A DNA stretch of 64,000 nucleotides from JAAYJT01 sp037445555 (lineage in GTDB: Bacteria; Bacteroidota; Bacteroidia; Bacteroidales; JAAYJT01): NCBI GenBank assembly GCA_037445555.1, contig JBBIKG010000013.1:1-64000 (forward strand). Direction: 5' to 3'. The notes beneath the pieces are model-generated. The model ran no database searches, was not told where the DNA came from, and saw only the letters and a program-made list of their open reading frames with translations. This document shows positions 17,176-25,896 of the stretch, piece after piece. Every line of letters starts with the position of its first letter. Positions within the stretch are counted from its first letter, which is position 1. A program made the position numbers and the translations under genes.

Positions 17176-17298
17176 GCGAATTTCAACTGCGAATTTAATA
17201 AAGTAACCAATTATTTTGCAACGAGTGTTACTTTTCGCAATCATGTCGTCTAAATTCTACAAAAATGATTTCACATCAGAATCACTTAATGCGAATTT
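17176..17298. repeat. Three direct GCGAATTT copies in the sigma/lipoprotein intergenic region
   Basis: Copies lie at 17176-17183, 17189-17196 and 17291-17298. The first two are 13 bp apart and sit just upstream of the sigma-factor start; the third is 32 bp before the lipoprotein ATG. Possible operator or sigma-recognition sites. Confidence 0.35.
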
Positions 17299-17329
17299 AA
17301 CAATCTTAACCAAATTAAAACCAAAGAAC

Positions 17330-17917
17330 ATGAAAAAGAGAATTTTCTTAGCTTTTGCATCACTGGCAATGCTCGTATTTGTAACCGGTTGCGGTAAAGT
17401 TCCCCAGGAACAGATTGATGCCGTAAACGCAGCTATCGAAACTGCAAAACAGGCTGAAGCTGACGTGTATGTTCCTGCCCAATTTGCTGCCCTGCAGGAC
17501 GAAATGAACCAGATTATGACCAAGGTTGAAGCCGAAAAGTCAAAGACCTTCAAGAGCTTCAAGGAAGTAAAAGAGTTACTGGCCGCTATGCCGGCGAAAG
17601 CTGCTGCTGTTGCTGAAAGTGTTGCCGCTGCCAAAGAAGAAGTAAAGGTGAACACCGAAGCTTTATTTGTGGAAATTGACGGTCTTCTTACTGCTCATAA
17701 AGATCTTCTCAAGAAAGCCCCTAAAGGAAAAGAAGGCAGGGCTGTTCTGGAAGAGATGAAAAATGAAGTAGCCGTTATCGAAGGTTCAATTGCTGAAGCC
17801 AAAGCTTTATTTGAACAAGGTTCATTCAAGGCTGCTTTTGACAAAGCTACCGCTGCCAAAGATAGCATCACCGCCATCAACAACGAACTGACCGAAGCCA
17901 TCGCCAAGGTGCGCTAA
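17330..17917 (+). CDS. Helical lipoprotein, Ala/Lys/Glu-rich
   Basis: 195 residues from the ATG at 17330. The longer frame starting at 17216 would place 38 residues ahead of an obvious lipoprotein signal, so the inner start is right. The lipobox is FVTGCGK with the modified Cys at 21. The mature part is almost entirely alpha-helical, with repeated Ala-rich heptads (IDAVNAAIETAKQAEAD, AAAVAESVAAAKEEV, IAEAKALFEQGSFKAAFDKA), as in DUF4398-like or TPR-like envelope proteins. It ends in a strong terminator, after which an L,D-transpeptidase begins whose N-terminal part has similar helices. A role in cell-envelope maintenance is inferred. Confidence 0.75.
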   Translation: MKKRIFLAFASLAMLVFVTGCGKVPQEQIDAVNAAIETAKQAEADVYVPAQFAALQDEMNQIMTKVEAEKSKTFKSFKEVKELLAAMPAKAAAVAESVAAAKEEVKVNTEALFVEIDGLLTAHKDLLKKAPKGKEGRAVLEEMKNEVAVIEGSIAEAKALFEQGSFKAAFDKATAAKDSITAINNELTEAIAKVR

Positions 17918-18003
17918 TAATTGCAACGTATAGACGTCCGGGATATCCTCCCGACGCCACCGCAGTTCTTCTGTTCCGCTTCCCACGGGGTGGAAAAGAC
18001 CAA

Positions 18004-18038
18004 AGCAAAAATCTGGATTATCCAGATTTTTGCTTTTT
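18004..18038 (+). terminator. Strong intrinsic terminator
   Basis: A perfect 15-bp inverted repeat, AGCAAAAATCTGGAT (18004-18018) and ATCCAGATTTTTGCT (18020-18034), followed by TTTT. It separates the lipoprotein gene from the transpeptidase operon. Confidence 0.85.
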
Positions 18039-18063
18039 AGGCTTCTGATTTCGGCATCCTTTG

Positions 18064-18071
18064 TAATTTTG
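18064..18071 (+). promoter_or_regulatory. -7 promoter element of the L,D-transpeptidase operon
   Basis: TAATTTTG lies 23 bp before the ATG at 18095, right after the terminator, so the operon has its own promoter. Confidence 0.5.
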
Positions 18072-18094
18072 CCCGATTTTTATTGATGATAGTC

Positions 18095-19207
18095 ATGCGG
18101 AAAGGAATTAAAATAATTGTTTGGACAATCACTGTTGTTTCATTTTTCGGTGTCTCGGGATATGCTTTTTATCGTTCAATTCCTGAACCACCCCTGGCCG
18201 AAATTGAATCGGCTCGGCTTGGATTGGCGATGGCAAGAGATAGTCAGGCGGCAAAATACTCTGCCGAAATATACCAGGCAGCTGAAAAAACCTATGACTC
18301 AGCTATGACCTTGTGGCGAAAAGAAAACGAGCGCTTTGTCTTAAGGCGCAACTATGAGCAGGTGCAGATAATGGCCATGAAAGCCACTGATTTATCGGCT
18401 GAAGCTCTGGAGTCCACCCGCAACCGAACCTCCGATCTAGAAAACAGGTTGCATGTAGATATGCAAAGACTTTTTAATCTGGTTAAGGAAATTAACCTTG
18501 TCTTTTCGCGATTCCCTCTTCCTCAGACTACCCGAACCAAGATATCGAAAGGAAAACTGCTTCTGAATGAAGCCAATGTGGCTTATAAAAAGCAAGAATT
18601 TTTAACTGCAGACGAGCTGGCTACAAAATCGGGATTTTTGCTTTATGACGCCCACAAAACAGCCAATAACATCCTCGAAAACTATTTCGAAAACTACCCG
18701 TACTGGAAACGGTGGCTCGATGAAAGCATAGCCGAATCAAGAGAGAAAAGTATACCGGTAGTAGTAGTAGATAAATTCGCCCGGAAATGCTATGTGTACA
18801 AAAACGGACAGAAAACTCACGAATTTGAAGCAGAACTGGGGAAGAACTGGGTAGGAGACAAACGCTACAGGGGAGACTATACCACTCCGGAGGGTCGATA
18901 TAAGATCACTGTTAAAAAGGAGAAATCAAAAACCATTTATTATAAAGCGTTATTGATTAACTTTCCGAACGAGGACGATATTCAACGCTTCAGAGCTGAT
19001 ATCGCGAACGGGAAACTGCCGCGCAGTGCAAAAATCGGCGGACTGATTGAAATTCACGGTCACGGAGGCAAGGGTGCCGACTGGACGCAGGGATGTGTTG
19101 CCCTATCAAATCCTGACATGGATGTCATTTACCGTCTTGTAAGCGTCGGCACTCCGGTCACCATCATCGGATCGGCAGTAGAACTGAAAAGTGCCTTAAA
19201 AAATTAA
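18095..19207 (+). CDS. L,D-transpeptidase (YkuD) with N-terminal helical domain
   Basis: 370 residues from the ATG at 18095 (18086 is also possible). An N-terminal membrane anchor (IIVWTITVVSFFGVSGYAFY) leads to a long helical domain with a DUF4398-like repeat (LGLAMARDSQAAKYSAEIYQ, then AAEKTYDSAM; about 35-190). The YkuD catalytic domain follows (about 215-365), with the signature HGHGGKGADWTQGCVALSN and active-site Cys334. These enzymes form 3-3 peptidoglycan crosslinks or attach proteins to peptidoglycan in the periplasm. It is the first of three genes spaced by about 10 bp. The helical domain resembles the lipoprotein encoded just upstream. Confidence 0.88.
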   Translation: MRKGIKIIVWTITVVSFFGVSGYAFYRSIPEPPLAEIESARLGLAMARDSQAAKYSAEIYQAAEKTYDSAMTLWRKENERFVLRRNYEQVQIMAMKATDLSAEALESTRNRTSDLENRLHVDMQRLFNLVKEINLVFSRFPLPQTTRTKISKGKLLLNEANVAYKKQEFLTADELATKSGFLLYDAHKTANNILENYFENYPYWKRWLDESIAESREKSIPVVVVDKFARKCYVYKNGQKTHEFEAELGKNWVGDKRYRGDYTTPEGRYKITVKKEKSKTIYYKALLINFPNEDDIQRFRADIANGKLPRSAKIGGLIEIHGHGGKGADWTQGCVALSNPDMDVIYRLVSVGTPVTIIGSAVELKSALKN

Positions 19208-19219
19208 TACATCGCTGAC

Positions 19220-19975
19220 ATGAATGATGTTAAACATAAAGCATGCCCCCCGATCCGGTGCAGAGTGCTCAATTTCATATGGAAAGTGCGCAACAATACC
19301 CTTAGAAGGAGCCTGATTACTCTGGTAGTGCTTACATATTTTATCCTGGTTGCCGTTGTGTCATTTTATTTGTTTGTGTTTTTTGTTCCATGGGCACAGG
19401 ACATGTTTGTGGGGAAAGCTACGCAGCCAAAGAACTTGGTTGAGCTGAGCAGCAATCCGAACTACATAAAGTCCCTTGTCCGTCATCAAAAGGATCTCGA
19501 AACAATTACAAAGAAATACGATGCTCTGACTCCGCAGCAAACGTATCTCGTTGTGAACACTACCGACAATGAGTTTTACCTTTATCGTGGTGGCGAACTG
19601 ATACGGGAAGGATTTTGCAGCTCGGGCAGCTACATTAAACTCAAGGCGCAGGACGACCGGGAGTGGCTTTTCAGAACGCCTAAAGGACGATTCCGCATTC
19701 AGGGAAAAATTACCTCACCAGTATGGCGAAAGCCCGACTGGGCTTTTGTTGAGGAAGGATTACCCGTCCCGTCAGCGGATCATCCAAGTCGTTATGAAAA
19801 AGGTGTTTTGGGCGACTACGCCCTAAGCCTGGGAGGCGGATACCTGATTCACGGTACTTTATATAAACGCCAGTTGGGTATGCCCGTAACACATGGTTGT
19901 ATTCGGCTAAATGACGAAGATCTTGAACAGATCTACAATTCGCTCAACATAGGTTCAAGAGTGTATATCTATTAA
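19220..19975 (+). CDS. L,D-transpeptidase (YkuD), membrane anchored
   Basis: 251 residues. A membrane helix (LITLVVLTYFILVAVVSFYL, 31-60) is followed by a short helical linker and a YkuD domain. The signature is YLIHGTLYKRQLGMPVTHGCIRL with catalytic Cys227. It starts 12 bp after the first transpeptidase gene and sits 9 bp before the next gene, so one mRNA is likely. Substrate-strand motifs YLVVNTTDNEFYLYRGGELI and FRTPKGRF are typical of periplasmic family members. Having two different L,D-transpeptidases in one operon suggests division of labour, for example crosslinking and anchoring. Confidence 0.9.
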   Translation: MNDVKHKACPPIRCRVLNFIWKVRNNTLRRSLITLVVLTYFILVAVVSFYLFVFFVPWAQDMFVGKATQPKNLVELSSNPNYIKSLVRHQKDLETITKKYDALTPQQTYLVVNTTDNEFYLYRGGELIREGFCSSGSYIKLKAQDDREWLFRTPKGRFRIQGKITSPVWRKPDWAFVEEGLPVPSADHPSRYEKGVLGDYALSLGGGYLIHGTLYKRQLGMPVTHGCIRLNDEDLEQIYNSLNIGSRVYIY

Positions 19976-19984
19976 TCATCAGCC

Positions 19985-20803
19985 ATGGAAACAAAAGAGC
20001 ACCTGCCTGAATCAGAAAACAAAAGATGCCTGCGGGCCTATTGGCTGGTAATTTCACCGGTTGTGATGATCGCTGTCGTATTGGTATATTTTCTTGTATT
20101 TTCGACCATAGCCTCCCATCAATGGGTGAGGCAGCACAAAGAAGCCTTTTCCAACGAAACAAATGAGTTGCCCGAAAAAGATTTTTTCACGGATTCGACG
20201 TATCTAAGCCTGCAAAATCAGCTTTCGTTTGTCAAAGCCCGGCTTAAAATGTCCGCAACAGATTCCATCGGATTGACAGTTAAGCTGACTGACAGCACTT
20301 TGGCTCTCGAAATCAGCGGAGTTACCATTCATACCGCCCGAATCAATGACATAGACATCAGCCCGAGTATCACAAGCCTTGGACAAATGACGATTTCCAA
20401 ATTTTTTTCAGTACCGCTACGTGTGAAACAGGCATTTTCAACCATCGAGCGCGAACCAATCACACATGTCACTGCGCCGGAGGTCAACTCTGAGGAGCTG
20501 CCTACCACTGCCGTTCCTGACACTTCGAGGAGAGATCCGGTGTTTTTTGAACTTATCCTTGCTAATGACTTTCGTATTTCGGTATTACAAAATAAAACCG
20601 ACTCATTCAAGGAAAAGAAACAACAAATGGTTTTCCTTTCAAAACGGGCAGCAGTTCGATTCTGGAACAATTTCAGAGGCGCCGTTCAAGGCAAGCTTCC
20701 CGCCTATACTCCCGAGATTCGTGTCAAGGTATCCATCGCGGATGCAAGGATACTTTACAGAGCTTTACCCGAAAAAGGACTTGTCTGTATAAAATTATAC
20801 TGA
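19985..20803 (+). CDS. Hypothetical single-pass envelope protein of the transpeptidase operon
   Basis: 272 residues with one membrane helix near the N-terminus (YWLVISPVVMIAVVLVYFLVF, about 30-50). The rest is predicted periplasmic with mixed strands and helices (LTVKLTDSTLALEISGVTIH, KVSIADARILYRALPEKG). I do not recognise a domain. Third gene of the operon, ending directly against the convergent pgk stop codon with no base between. Its linkage suggests it assists the two transpeptidases; that is inference. Confidence 0.7.
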   Translation: METKEHLPESENKRCLRAYWLVISPVVMIAVVLVYFLVFSTIASHQWVRQHKEAFSNETNELPEKDFFTDSTYLSLQNQLSFVKARLKMSATDSIGLTVKLTDSTLALEISGVTIHTARINDIDISPSITSLGQMTISKFFSVPLRVKQAFSTIEREPITHVTAPEVNSEELPTTAVPDTSRRDPVFFELILANDFRISVLQNKTDSFKEKKQQMVFLSKRAAVRFWNNFRGAVQGKLPAYTPEIRVKVSIADARILYRALPEKGLVCIKLY

Positions 20804-21994
20804 TTACCCGATTGCAGCTACCCCCGGGAGCACTTTTCCTTCGGCAAATTCGAGCATCGCACCTCCACCTGTGGAGACATAGCTAACTTTATCAGCCAGT
20901 TTATACTTGTTGATGGCCGACACCGAATCGCCACCGCCTACCAGCGAATAAGTTCCCTTTTCAGCAGTTGATTTTGCAATTGCCTGGGCAAGGGCCTTGG
21001 TTCCATTGGCGAAGGCGCACATTTCAAAAACACCCATAGGGCCATTCCAAAGTATGGTTGCGGAATCGTTAATGACTTTTTCGAAGGCCGTTATTGTATC
21101 CGGCCCGATATCCAGACCCATCCAACCATCCGGGATATCGTCAGCCGGGCAAATCTTGTGTTCAGCATCATTGGCAAATGCATTCGCAATAATTGAATCA
21201 GTTGGGATAAGCAGATTGACATTCATGGCTTTTGCCCCTTCAATCACATTTTTTGCCACTTCAAGTAAGTCGTTTTCCACCAGCGAACCACCCACCTTTC
21301 CTCCCATTGCCTTGATGAACGTGAACATCATACCGCCACCGATAATCAGGTTGTCAACTTTGCCTAATAAATGATTGATAATCTGTATTTTACCTGAAAT
21401 TTTGGCTCCGCCCAGTATTGCTGTGAAGGGTCGTCTGGCTTCTTCCATCACTTTTTTCAGGCTGGCCACCTCGGCAGCCATCAGGTATCCAAACATCTTT
21501 GCTTCCGGGAAAAAATCGGCAAGAATGGTGGTGGAGGCATGAGCACGGTGGGCAGTTCCGAAGGCATCGTTGACATACACATCGCCCAAGGCTGCAAGCC
21601 TGGAAGTGAAATCAGGATCGCCGGCTTCCTCCTCTTTGTAGAAGCGCAGGTTTTCGAGCAAGAGAACCTCACCCGGTTGAAGCGTTGCTGCTAGGTCAAC
21701 AGCTGAGGCGCCGATACAATCATCGGCAAATTTTACCATAACACCCAGTTTTTCACCCAGATAAGAGACCAAATGCCTCAATGATAACTTGTCTTCAGGA
21801 CCCTTTTTGGGACGCCCGAGGTGTGACATGAGGATCACTGAGCCACCGTCGCCCAGAATTTTTCTGATTGTAGGCATTGCTGCATCGAGGCGTGTGGTAT
21901 CAGTGATTTGTTGCTGATCATCAAGCGGAACATTAAAATCCACCCTGATGAGAGCTTTTTTGTTGTTAAAATTGAATCCGTCAATCGTTTTCAT
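20804..21994 (-). CDS. pgk: Phosphoglycerate kinase
   Basis: 396 residues. Signatures are RVDFNVPLD near the N-terminus, the substrate stretch LMSHLGRPKKGPEDKLSLRH, LLENLRFYKEEEAGD, GGAKISGKIQIINHLL, and the nucleotide-binding GGGDSVSAINKY near the C-terminus. It catalyses 1,3-bisphosphoglycerate + ADP to 3-phosphoglycerate + ATP. It has its own -7 element about 53 bp upstream. No other glycolytic gene is next to it. Confidence 0.96.
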   Translation of the reverse strand: MKTIDGFNFNNKKALIRVDFNVPLDDQQQITDTTRLDAAMPTIRKILGDGGSVILMSHLGRPKKGPEDKLSLRHLVSYLGEKLGVMVKFADDCIGASAVDLAATLQPGEVLLLENLRFYKEEEAGDPDFTSRLAALGDVYVNDAFGTAHRAHASTTILADFFPEAKMFGYLMAAEVASLKKVMEEARRPFTAILGGAKISGKIQIINHLLGKVDNLIIGGGMMFTFIKAMGGKVGGSLVENDLLEVAKNVIEGAKAMNVNLLIPTDSIIANAFANDAEHKICPADDIPDGWMGLDIGPDTITAFEKVINDSATILWNGPMGVFEMCAFANGTKALAQAIAKSTAEKGTYSLVGGGDSVSAINKYKLADKVSYVSTGGGAMLEFAEGKVLPGVAAIG

Positions 21995-22046
21995 GGATGT
22001 ACATTTTATATATAAACCTTCTGGTTTAAAATTTCTTTACCGGGCA

Positions 22047-22054
22047 CAAAAGTA
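22047..22054 (-). promoter_or_regulatory. -7 promoter element of pgk
   Basis: TACTTTTG on the minus strand, 52 bp before the pgk ATG. Confidence 0.5.
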
Positions 22055-22126
22055 GCAAAACAACCCGATTCATTTGCTGTAAAACTAAATTAGCAGACGC
22101 TTCGGTGCTTTGATTTAATATTTGCC

Positions 22127-22134
22127 TAACTTTG
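22127..22134 (+). promoter_or_regulatory. -7 promoter element of the aminotransferase-omega-amidase operon
   Basis: TAACTTTG lies 24 bp before the ATG at 22159. It overlaps the longer upstream frame, which rules out the earlier start. Confidence 0.55.
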
Positions 22135-22158
22135 CTTGTACCCTCAACAATCTATTCG

Positions 22159-23316
22159 ATGGAAAACTACAAAGGAGCCCTGACCTCAAAATTGCCAAAT
22201 GTCGGAACGTCCATCTTTGCTGTGATGACTGGGTTGGCCGTAAAACACAAAGCCCTGAATCTGTCACAAGGCTTCCCCGATTTTCCGATTTCCGAGAAAC
22301 TGATATCTCTGGTTCACAAGTATATGATCAAGGGGTTTAATCAGTATGCCCCGATGCCCGGAGTACTCTCGCTAAGGCAGGCTATAAGTGCAAAGGTCAA
22401 GCAGCAGTATTCGGCCGAGTATGATCCAGAAACCGAAATTACCATCACAGCCGGAGCCACCCAAGCTATCTTTTCCATCATCTCGGCCATTATCCGGCCC
22501 GATGACGAAGTAATTATATTTGAACCAGCCTATGATTGTTACGCCCCGGCAGTAAGACTCAACGGAGGATTAGTGAAATATGCCCAGCTCTCACCTACCG
22601 ACTTTTCGGTAAACTGGAAAAGCTTCCAGGCACTCATTTCCAGTCAGACAAAGATGATTATCATCAACACTCCGCACAATCCCTCGGGAAGCGTGCTGAA
22701 ACGTGAAGATCTCCTAGAGCTGAAAAGGCTTACCAAAAACCGTGACATTCTCATACTCAGTGATGAGGTATATGAACATCTGATTTTTGACGGACTGCAA
22801 CACGAAAGTATTTGCCTGCACCCTGAACTGGCATCTAAGAGTTTTGTGGTTGGATCATTCGGAAAAACATTTCATACCACCGGCTGGAAAACGGGATTCG
22901 TGCTTGCTCCAGCCAACCTGACTGCCGAGTTCCGTAAAGCGCATCAGTTTGTGGTTTTCGCCGTCAACACACCCATTCAGCATGCGTTGGCTGAATTTCT
23001 GGAAGATGAAAAAAACTATAACTACCTTCCAGAGTTCTATCAGAAAAAACGGGACATGTTTCTGGATCTTGTATCTGCATCCCGCTTTAGACCCCTGAAA
23101 TGCAGCGGCACCTATTTTCAAGTTCTCGATTACAGCAGCATCAGCGATGAAAAAGAGCTTGACTTCGCCACACGCCTGACTAAGGATTTCAAAATCGCCT
23201 CGGTACCGGTTTCACCGTTTTATCACAAAAATAACGAAAACAAACATCTTCGCTTTTGCTTTGCCAAAACAGAAGAAACGCTCATAAAAGCGGCTCACAT
23301 CCTATGCAAGATCTGA
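22159..23316 (+). CDS. Methionine/glutamine-type aminotransferase (KAT/YbdL-like, class I/II PLP)
   Basis: 385 residues from the ATG at 22159. It carries LNLSQGFPDFPIS and NQYAPMPGVLSLRQAIS, typical of YbdL and glutamine transaminase K, then TAGATQAIFSIISAI, the PLP-contacting NTPHNPSGSV, SDEVYEHLIFDG and the PLP lysine in SFGKTFHTTGWKTGF. This subgroup transaminates 2-oxo-4-methylthiobutyrate or other ketoacids, using glutamine or an aromatic amino acid as donor. The stop overlaps the start of an omega-amidase by 13 bp, the pairing expected for the glutamine transaminase/omega-amidase route, in which the 2-oxoglutaramate released is removed. Confidence 0.88.
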   Translation: MENYKGALTSKLPNVGTSIFAVMTGLAVKHKALNLSQGFPDFPISEKLISLVHKYMIKGFNQYAPMPGVLSLRQAISAKVKQQYSAEYDPETEITITAGATQAIFSIISAIIRPDDEVIIFEPAYDCYAPAVRLNGGLVKYAQLSPTDFSVNWKSFQALISSQTKMIIINTPHNPSGSVLKREDLLELKRLTKNRDILILSDEVYEHLIFDGLQHESICLHPELASKSFVVGSFGKTFHTTGWKTGFVLAPANLTAEFRKAHQFVVFAVNTPIQHALAEFLEDEKNYNYLPEFYQKKRDMFLDLVSASRFRPLKCSGTYFQVLDYSSISDEKELDFATRLTKDFKIASVPVSPFYHKNNENKHLRFCFAKTEETLIKAAHILCKI

Positions 23317-24095
23317 CAATTACTCTGGTGCAAACCGAGCTTGCCTGGAGAAGCGCATCAGAGAACCTGAAACGATTCGGCGAATTGCTGAAGACGGTTG
23401 TTGGAAAACCCGATCTGGTTGTATTACCCGAAATGTTTACCACAGGATTTACGATGCAGCCAGAACAGGTGGCTGAGCAAATGAATGGCCCAACACTGGA
23501 ATGGGTGCGTCGGCAGGCTGAACGAATGAATGCCGCAATAACAGGTAGTGTCGTCATCGCAGAGGACGGAAAATATTTTAACCGCTTGGTTTTTGTTACA
23601 CCTGACGGGCAAATCATGCACTACGACAAGAAGCATCTATTTAGCATAGCCGGAGAAACCAAGCCGTATCACCCTGGTAACAAACGGGTTGTCATCTCTT
23701 ACAAAGGCTGGAATATTCTTCCGCTGGTGTGCTATGATCTTCGGTTCCCGGTTTGGTCGCGGAACCGGATCTTGCACGGGCAGTTTGAGTACGACCTGGT
23801 CGTATTGGTAGCCAATTGGCCGCAAGCCCGCAACATTGCCTGGAAAACCCTTTTACTTGCAAGAGCGATTGAAAACCAGTCGTATGTGGTAGGTGTTAAC
23901 CGCATCGGAACCGACGACAATGGAGTGATTTACTCAGGCGACAGCCTTGCTGCTGATTGCTGGGGTGCTGTGCTTTGCAGTTTTGATGCTCACCAAGAGG
24001 CTGTCAGGACAATAACCTTGTCAAAACAGTCACTAATCGATTCGCGCCGAAAATTTGCCGTGAGCAACGACTGGGACCAATTTGAAATACAATAA
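23304..24095 (+). CDS. Omega-amidase / nitrilase-superfamily amidohydrolase (YafV/Nit2-like)
   Basis: 263 residues from the ATG at 23304. The Glu-Lys-Cys triad of the nitrilase superfamily is visible: VLPEMFTTGF, YDKKHLFSIAGE and LVCYDLRFPVWSRN with Cys143. It lines up with YafV/Nit2, which hydrolyses 2-oxoglutaramate or 2-oxosuccinamate to the oxoacid and ammonia. It overlaps the aminotransferase gene and precedes the prolyl-tRNA deacylase gene by a few bases. Substrate is inferred from family and partner. Confidence 0.88.
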   Translation: MQDLTITLVQTELAWRSASENLKRFGELLKTVVGKPDLVVLPEMFTTGFTMQPEQVAEQMNGPTLEWVRRQAERMNAAITGSVVIAEDGKYFNRLVFVTPDGQIMHYDKKHLFSIAGETKPYHPGNKRVVISYKGWNILPLVCYDLRFPVWSRNRILHGQFEYDLVVLVANWPQARNIAWKTLLLARAIENQSYVVGVNRIGTDDNGVIYSGDSLAADCWGAVLCSFDAHQEAVRTITLSKQSLIDSRRKFAVSNDWDQFEIQ

Positions 24096-24114
24096 TCCGA
24101 ACCTAAAAGCATTC

Positions 24115-24603
24115 ATGAGAGGCGATCCCAGGCTATATGAATTGTTGCACAACCTGAACATCGTGTTCGACTATTACGAACATCCTGCGGTTCCTACCGT
24201 CGAGGCCGCCTCCGCATATTGGAAAGACATTGAGGCCACACATTGTAAGAATTTATTTTTTCGTAACCATAAAGGCGACCGGCACTACCTGGTGGTGTTT
24301 GAATACAGCCGTGTACTGGCCATCAAAGAACTTGAAACCAGGCTGAAACAGGGTAAACTCACTTTTGCCTCGGCTGAGCGGATGATGCGCTATTTACAGG
24401 TAGAGCCAGGAGCAGTAACCCCTTTGGCTTTATTTAATGACACCCGGAGGCATGTACACTTATTTTTGGATGAAACACTTGCGGCGTCAGAAAAGATTAG
24501 CTTTCATCCCTGCGTAAACACCGCATCATTGGTTCTCGCATACGGTGATTTTATCCGCTTCCTTGATTACTTGCAGGTGGATTATGAGTATTACAGGTTA
24601 TAA
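24115..24603 (+). CDS. Prolyl-tRNA deacylase ProX/YbaK family (trans-editing)
   Basis: 162 residues from the ATG at 24115; an in-frame TTG at 24082 would overlap the previous gene and add 11 residues. It has the YbaK/ProX fold signatures YYEHPAVPTVEAA and the KNLFFRNHKGDRHYLVV segment with the conserved lysine, then LGV-type strands and a C-terminal FHPCVNTASLVL. Stand-alone members hydrolyse Ala-tRNA(Pro) or Cys-tRNA(Pro). It is the third gene of the aminotransferase transcript, without an obvious functional link. Confidence 0.88.
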   Translation: MRGDPRLYELLHNLNIVFDYYEHPAVPTVEAASAYWKDIEATHCKNLFFRNHKGDRHYLVVFEYSRVLAIKELETRLKQGKLTFASAERMMRYLQVEPGAVTPLALFNDTRRHVHLFLDETLAASEKISFHPCVNTASLVLAYGDFIRFLDYLQVDYEYYRL

Positions 24604-24713
24604 GATTTTTAAGCATAAAAGAACGGCATTATTCACTGATGCTTACATACGTTCACAACAACTTTACAGGTGGTTTGCTTTTGTTAAACAAGCTTAATTA
24701 ACCTTCAGATCAC

Positions 24714-25856
24714 ATGATTTTAATTAGAAACGCCGAAGTCTATACCCCCGATCCTGCAGGCAGGCAGGATGTGTTGCTTGCGGGCACACAAGTAGCGCAG
24801 ATCGGAAAAAACCTTGCTTTGCCAGCGGGCATTGATGTTGAAGAAGTGGATGCCGGAGGATTGATGCTAATGCCCGGTTTGATCGACAGCCACGTACATG
24901 TTGCCGGGGCCGGTGGTGAGGGAGGGCCTATGACACGAACTCCCGAGCTGCCTCTTCATCGTTTTGTTGAGGCAGCTGTCACAACAGCCATAGGATGCCT
25001 GGGTACTGACGGTATTACACGCAATGTAGAGACGGTGCTGATGAAAGTCAAGGGGCTACGCCAGCAGGGGTTATCGGCGTGGATGTACACAGGATCGTAC
25101 CAGGTGCCGCCGGTGTCAGTTACCGGTGATGTAGCCCGCGATCTCGCCTTGATTGACGAAGTGATTGGTTTGGGTGAAATAGCTTTGTCCGATCACCGGT
25201 CGTCGCACCCCACTATTACACAGTTGGTGCAGTTGATGAGCCAGGTAAGACTGGGCGCCATGCTGGGGCATAAAGCCGGAATCATAAACGTGCATCTTGG
25301 CGATGATAAGAATCCCTTTAAACCCCTTTACGAGGCCTCGGCTCAAAGTAATCTCTCGCTGAAAACCTTTCTTCCCACCCATTGCAACCGCAACCCTTGG
25401 ATTTTCGGGGATGCCAAAGACTATGGCAGGTCGGGTTATGTGGATATAACTGCGAGCGCTTACCCCTATTTCCCCGATGATGAGATCAAACCTTCTGTAG
25501 CGATCGCCGAACTGCTTAAGGCAGAAGTGCCTGTTGAGCATATTACCATGAGCAGCGATGCCGGCGGGTCACTGCCGGCATTCGATGCCGAAGGCAATTT
25601 GATCAGAATGGATATCGGCTACCCAAAATCGTTGCTGGTTGAACTGGCTGATGCCATATTAATTGAAAAAATTCCCCCCGATATTGCCATTCGTGTCTGT
25701 ACATCAAATGTGGCACATGTACTGAAACTTAGTCGTAAGGGCAGAATTGCAAAAGGCATGGATGCCGATCTGGCTTTATTCAGTGCCGATTTTGAGCTTA
25801 TGCATCTTTTTGCACTGGGACGATGGATGGTGAAAAATAGAGTGATTACATGTTAG
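24714..25856 (+). CDS. iadA: Isoaspartyl dipeptidase (beta-aspartyl-peptidase)
   Basis: 380 residues of the amidohydrolase superfamily. Metal ligands are in MPGLIDSHVHVAGAGGEGG, the bridging position is in GEIALSDHRSSHPT, and there are His residues in LGHKAGIINVHLGD and FLPTHCNRN. The catalytic Asp lies in MSSDAGGSLPAFD. It cleaves beta-linked aspartyl dipeptides. The next gene, 40 bp downstream, encodes a cyanophycinase, which releases beta-Asp-Arg dipeptides from cyanophycin, so the two form a degradation pathway to aspartate and arginine. Confidence 0.92.
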   Translation: MILIRNAEVYTPDPAGRQDVLLAGTQVAQIGKNLALPAGIDVEEVDAGGLMLMPGLIDSHVHVAGAGGEGGPMTRTPELPLHRFVEAAVTTAIGCLGTDGITRNVETVLMKVKGLRQQGLSAWMYTGSYQVPPVSVTGDVARDLALIDEVIGLGEIALSDHRSSHPTITQLVQLMSQVRLGAMLGHKAGIINVHLGDDKNPFKPLYEASAQSNLSLKTFLPTHCNRNPWIFGDAKDYGRSGYVDITASAYPYFPDDEIKPSVAIAELLKAEVPVEHITMSSDAGGSLPAFDAEGNLIRMDIGYPKSLLVELADAILIEKIPPDIAIRVCTSNVAHVLKLSRKGRIAKGMDADLALFSADFELMHLFALGRWMVKNRVITC

Positions 25857-25896
25857 AAAGTAAAAATCATTCCGATAGCTGACAAATCAATAAAAG

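Noticed and set aside
22055..22158. Possible SAM-type riboswitch before the methionine-type aminotransferase
   Set aside because: The -7 motif leaves a leader of under 25 nt, too short for a riboswitch.
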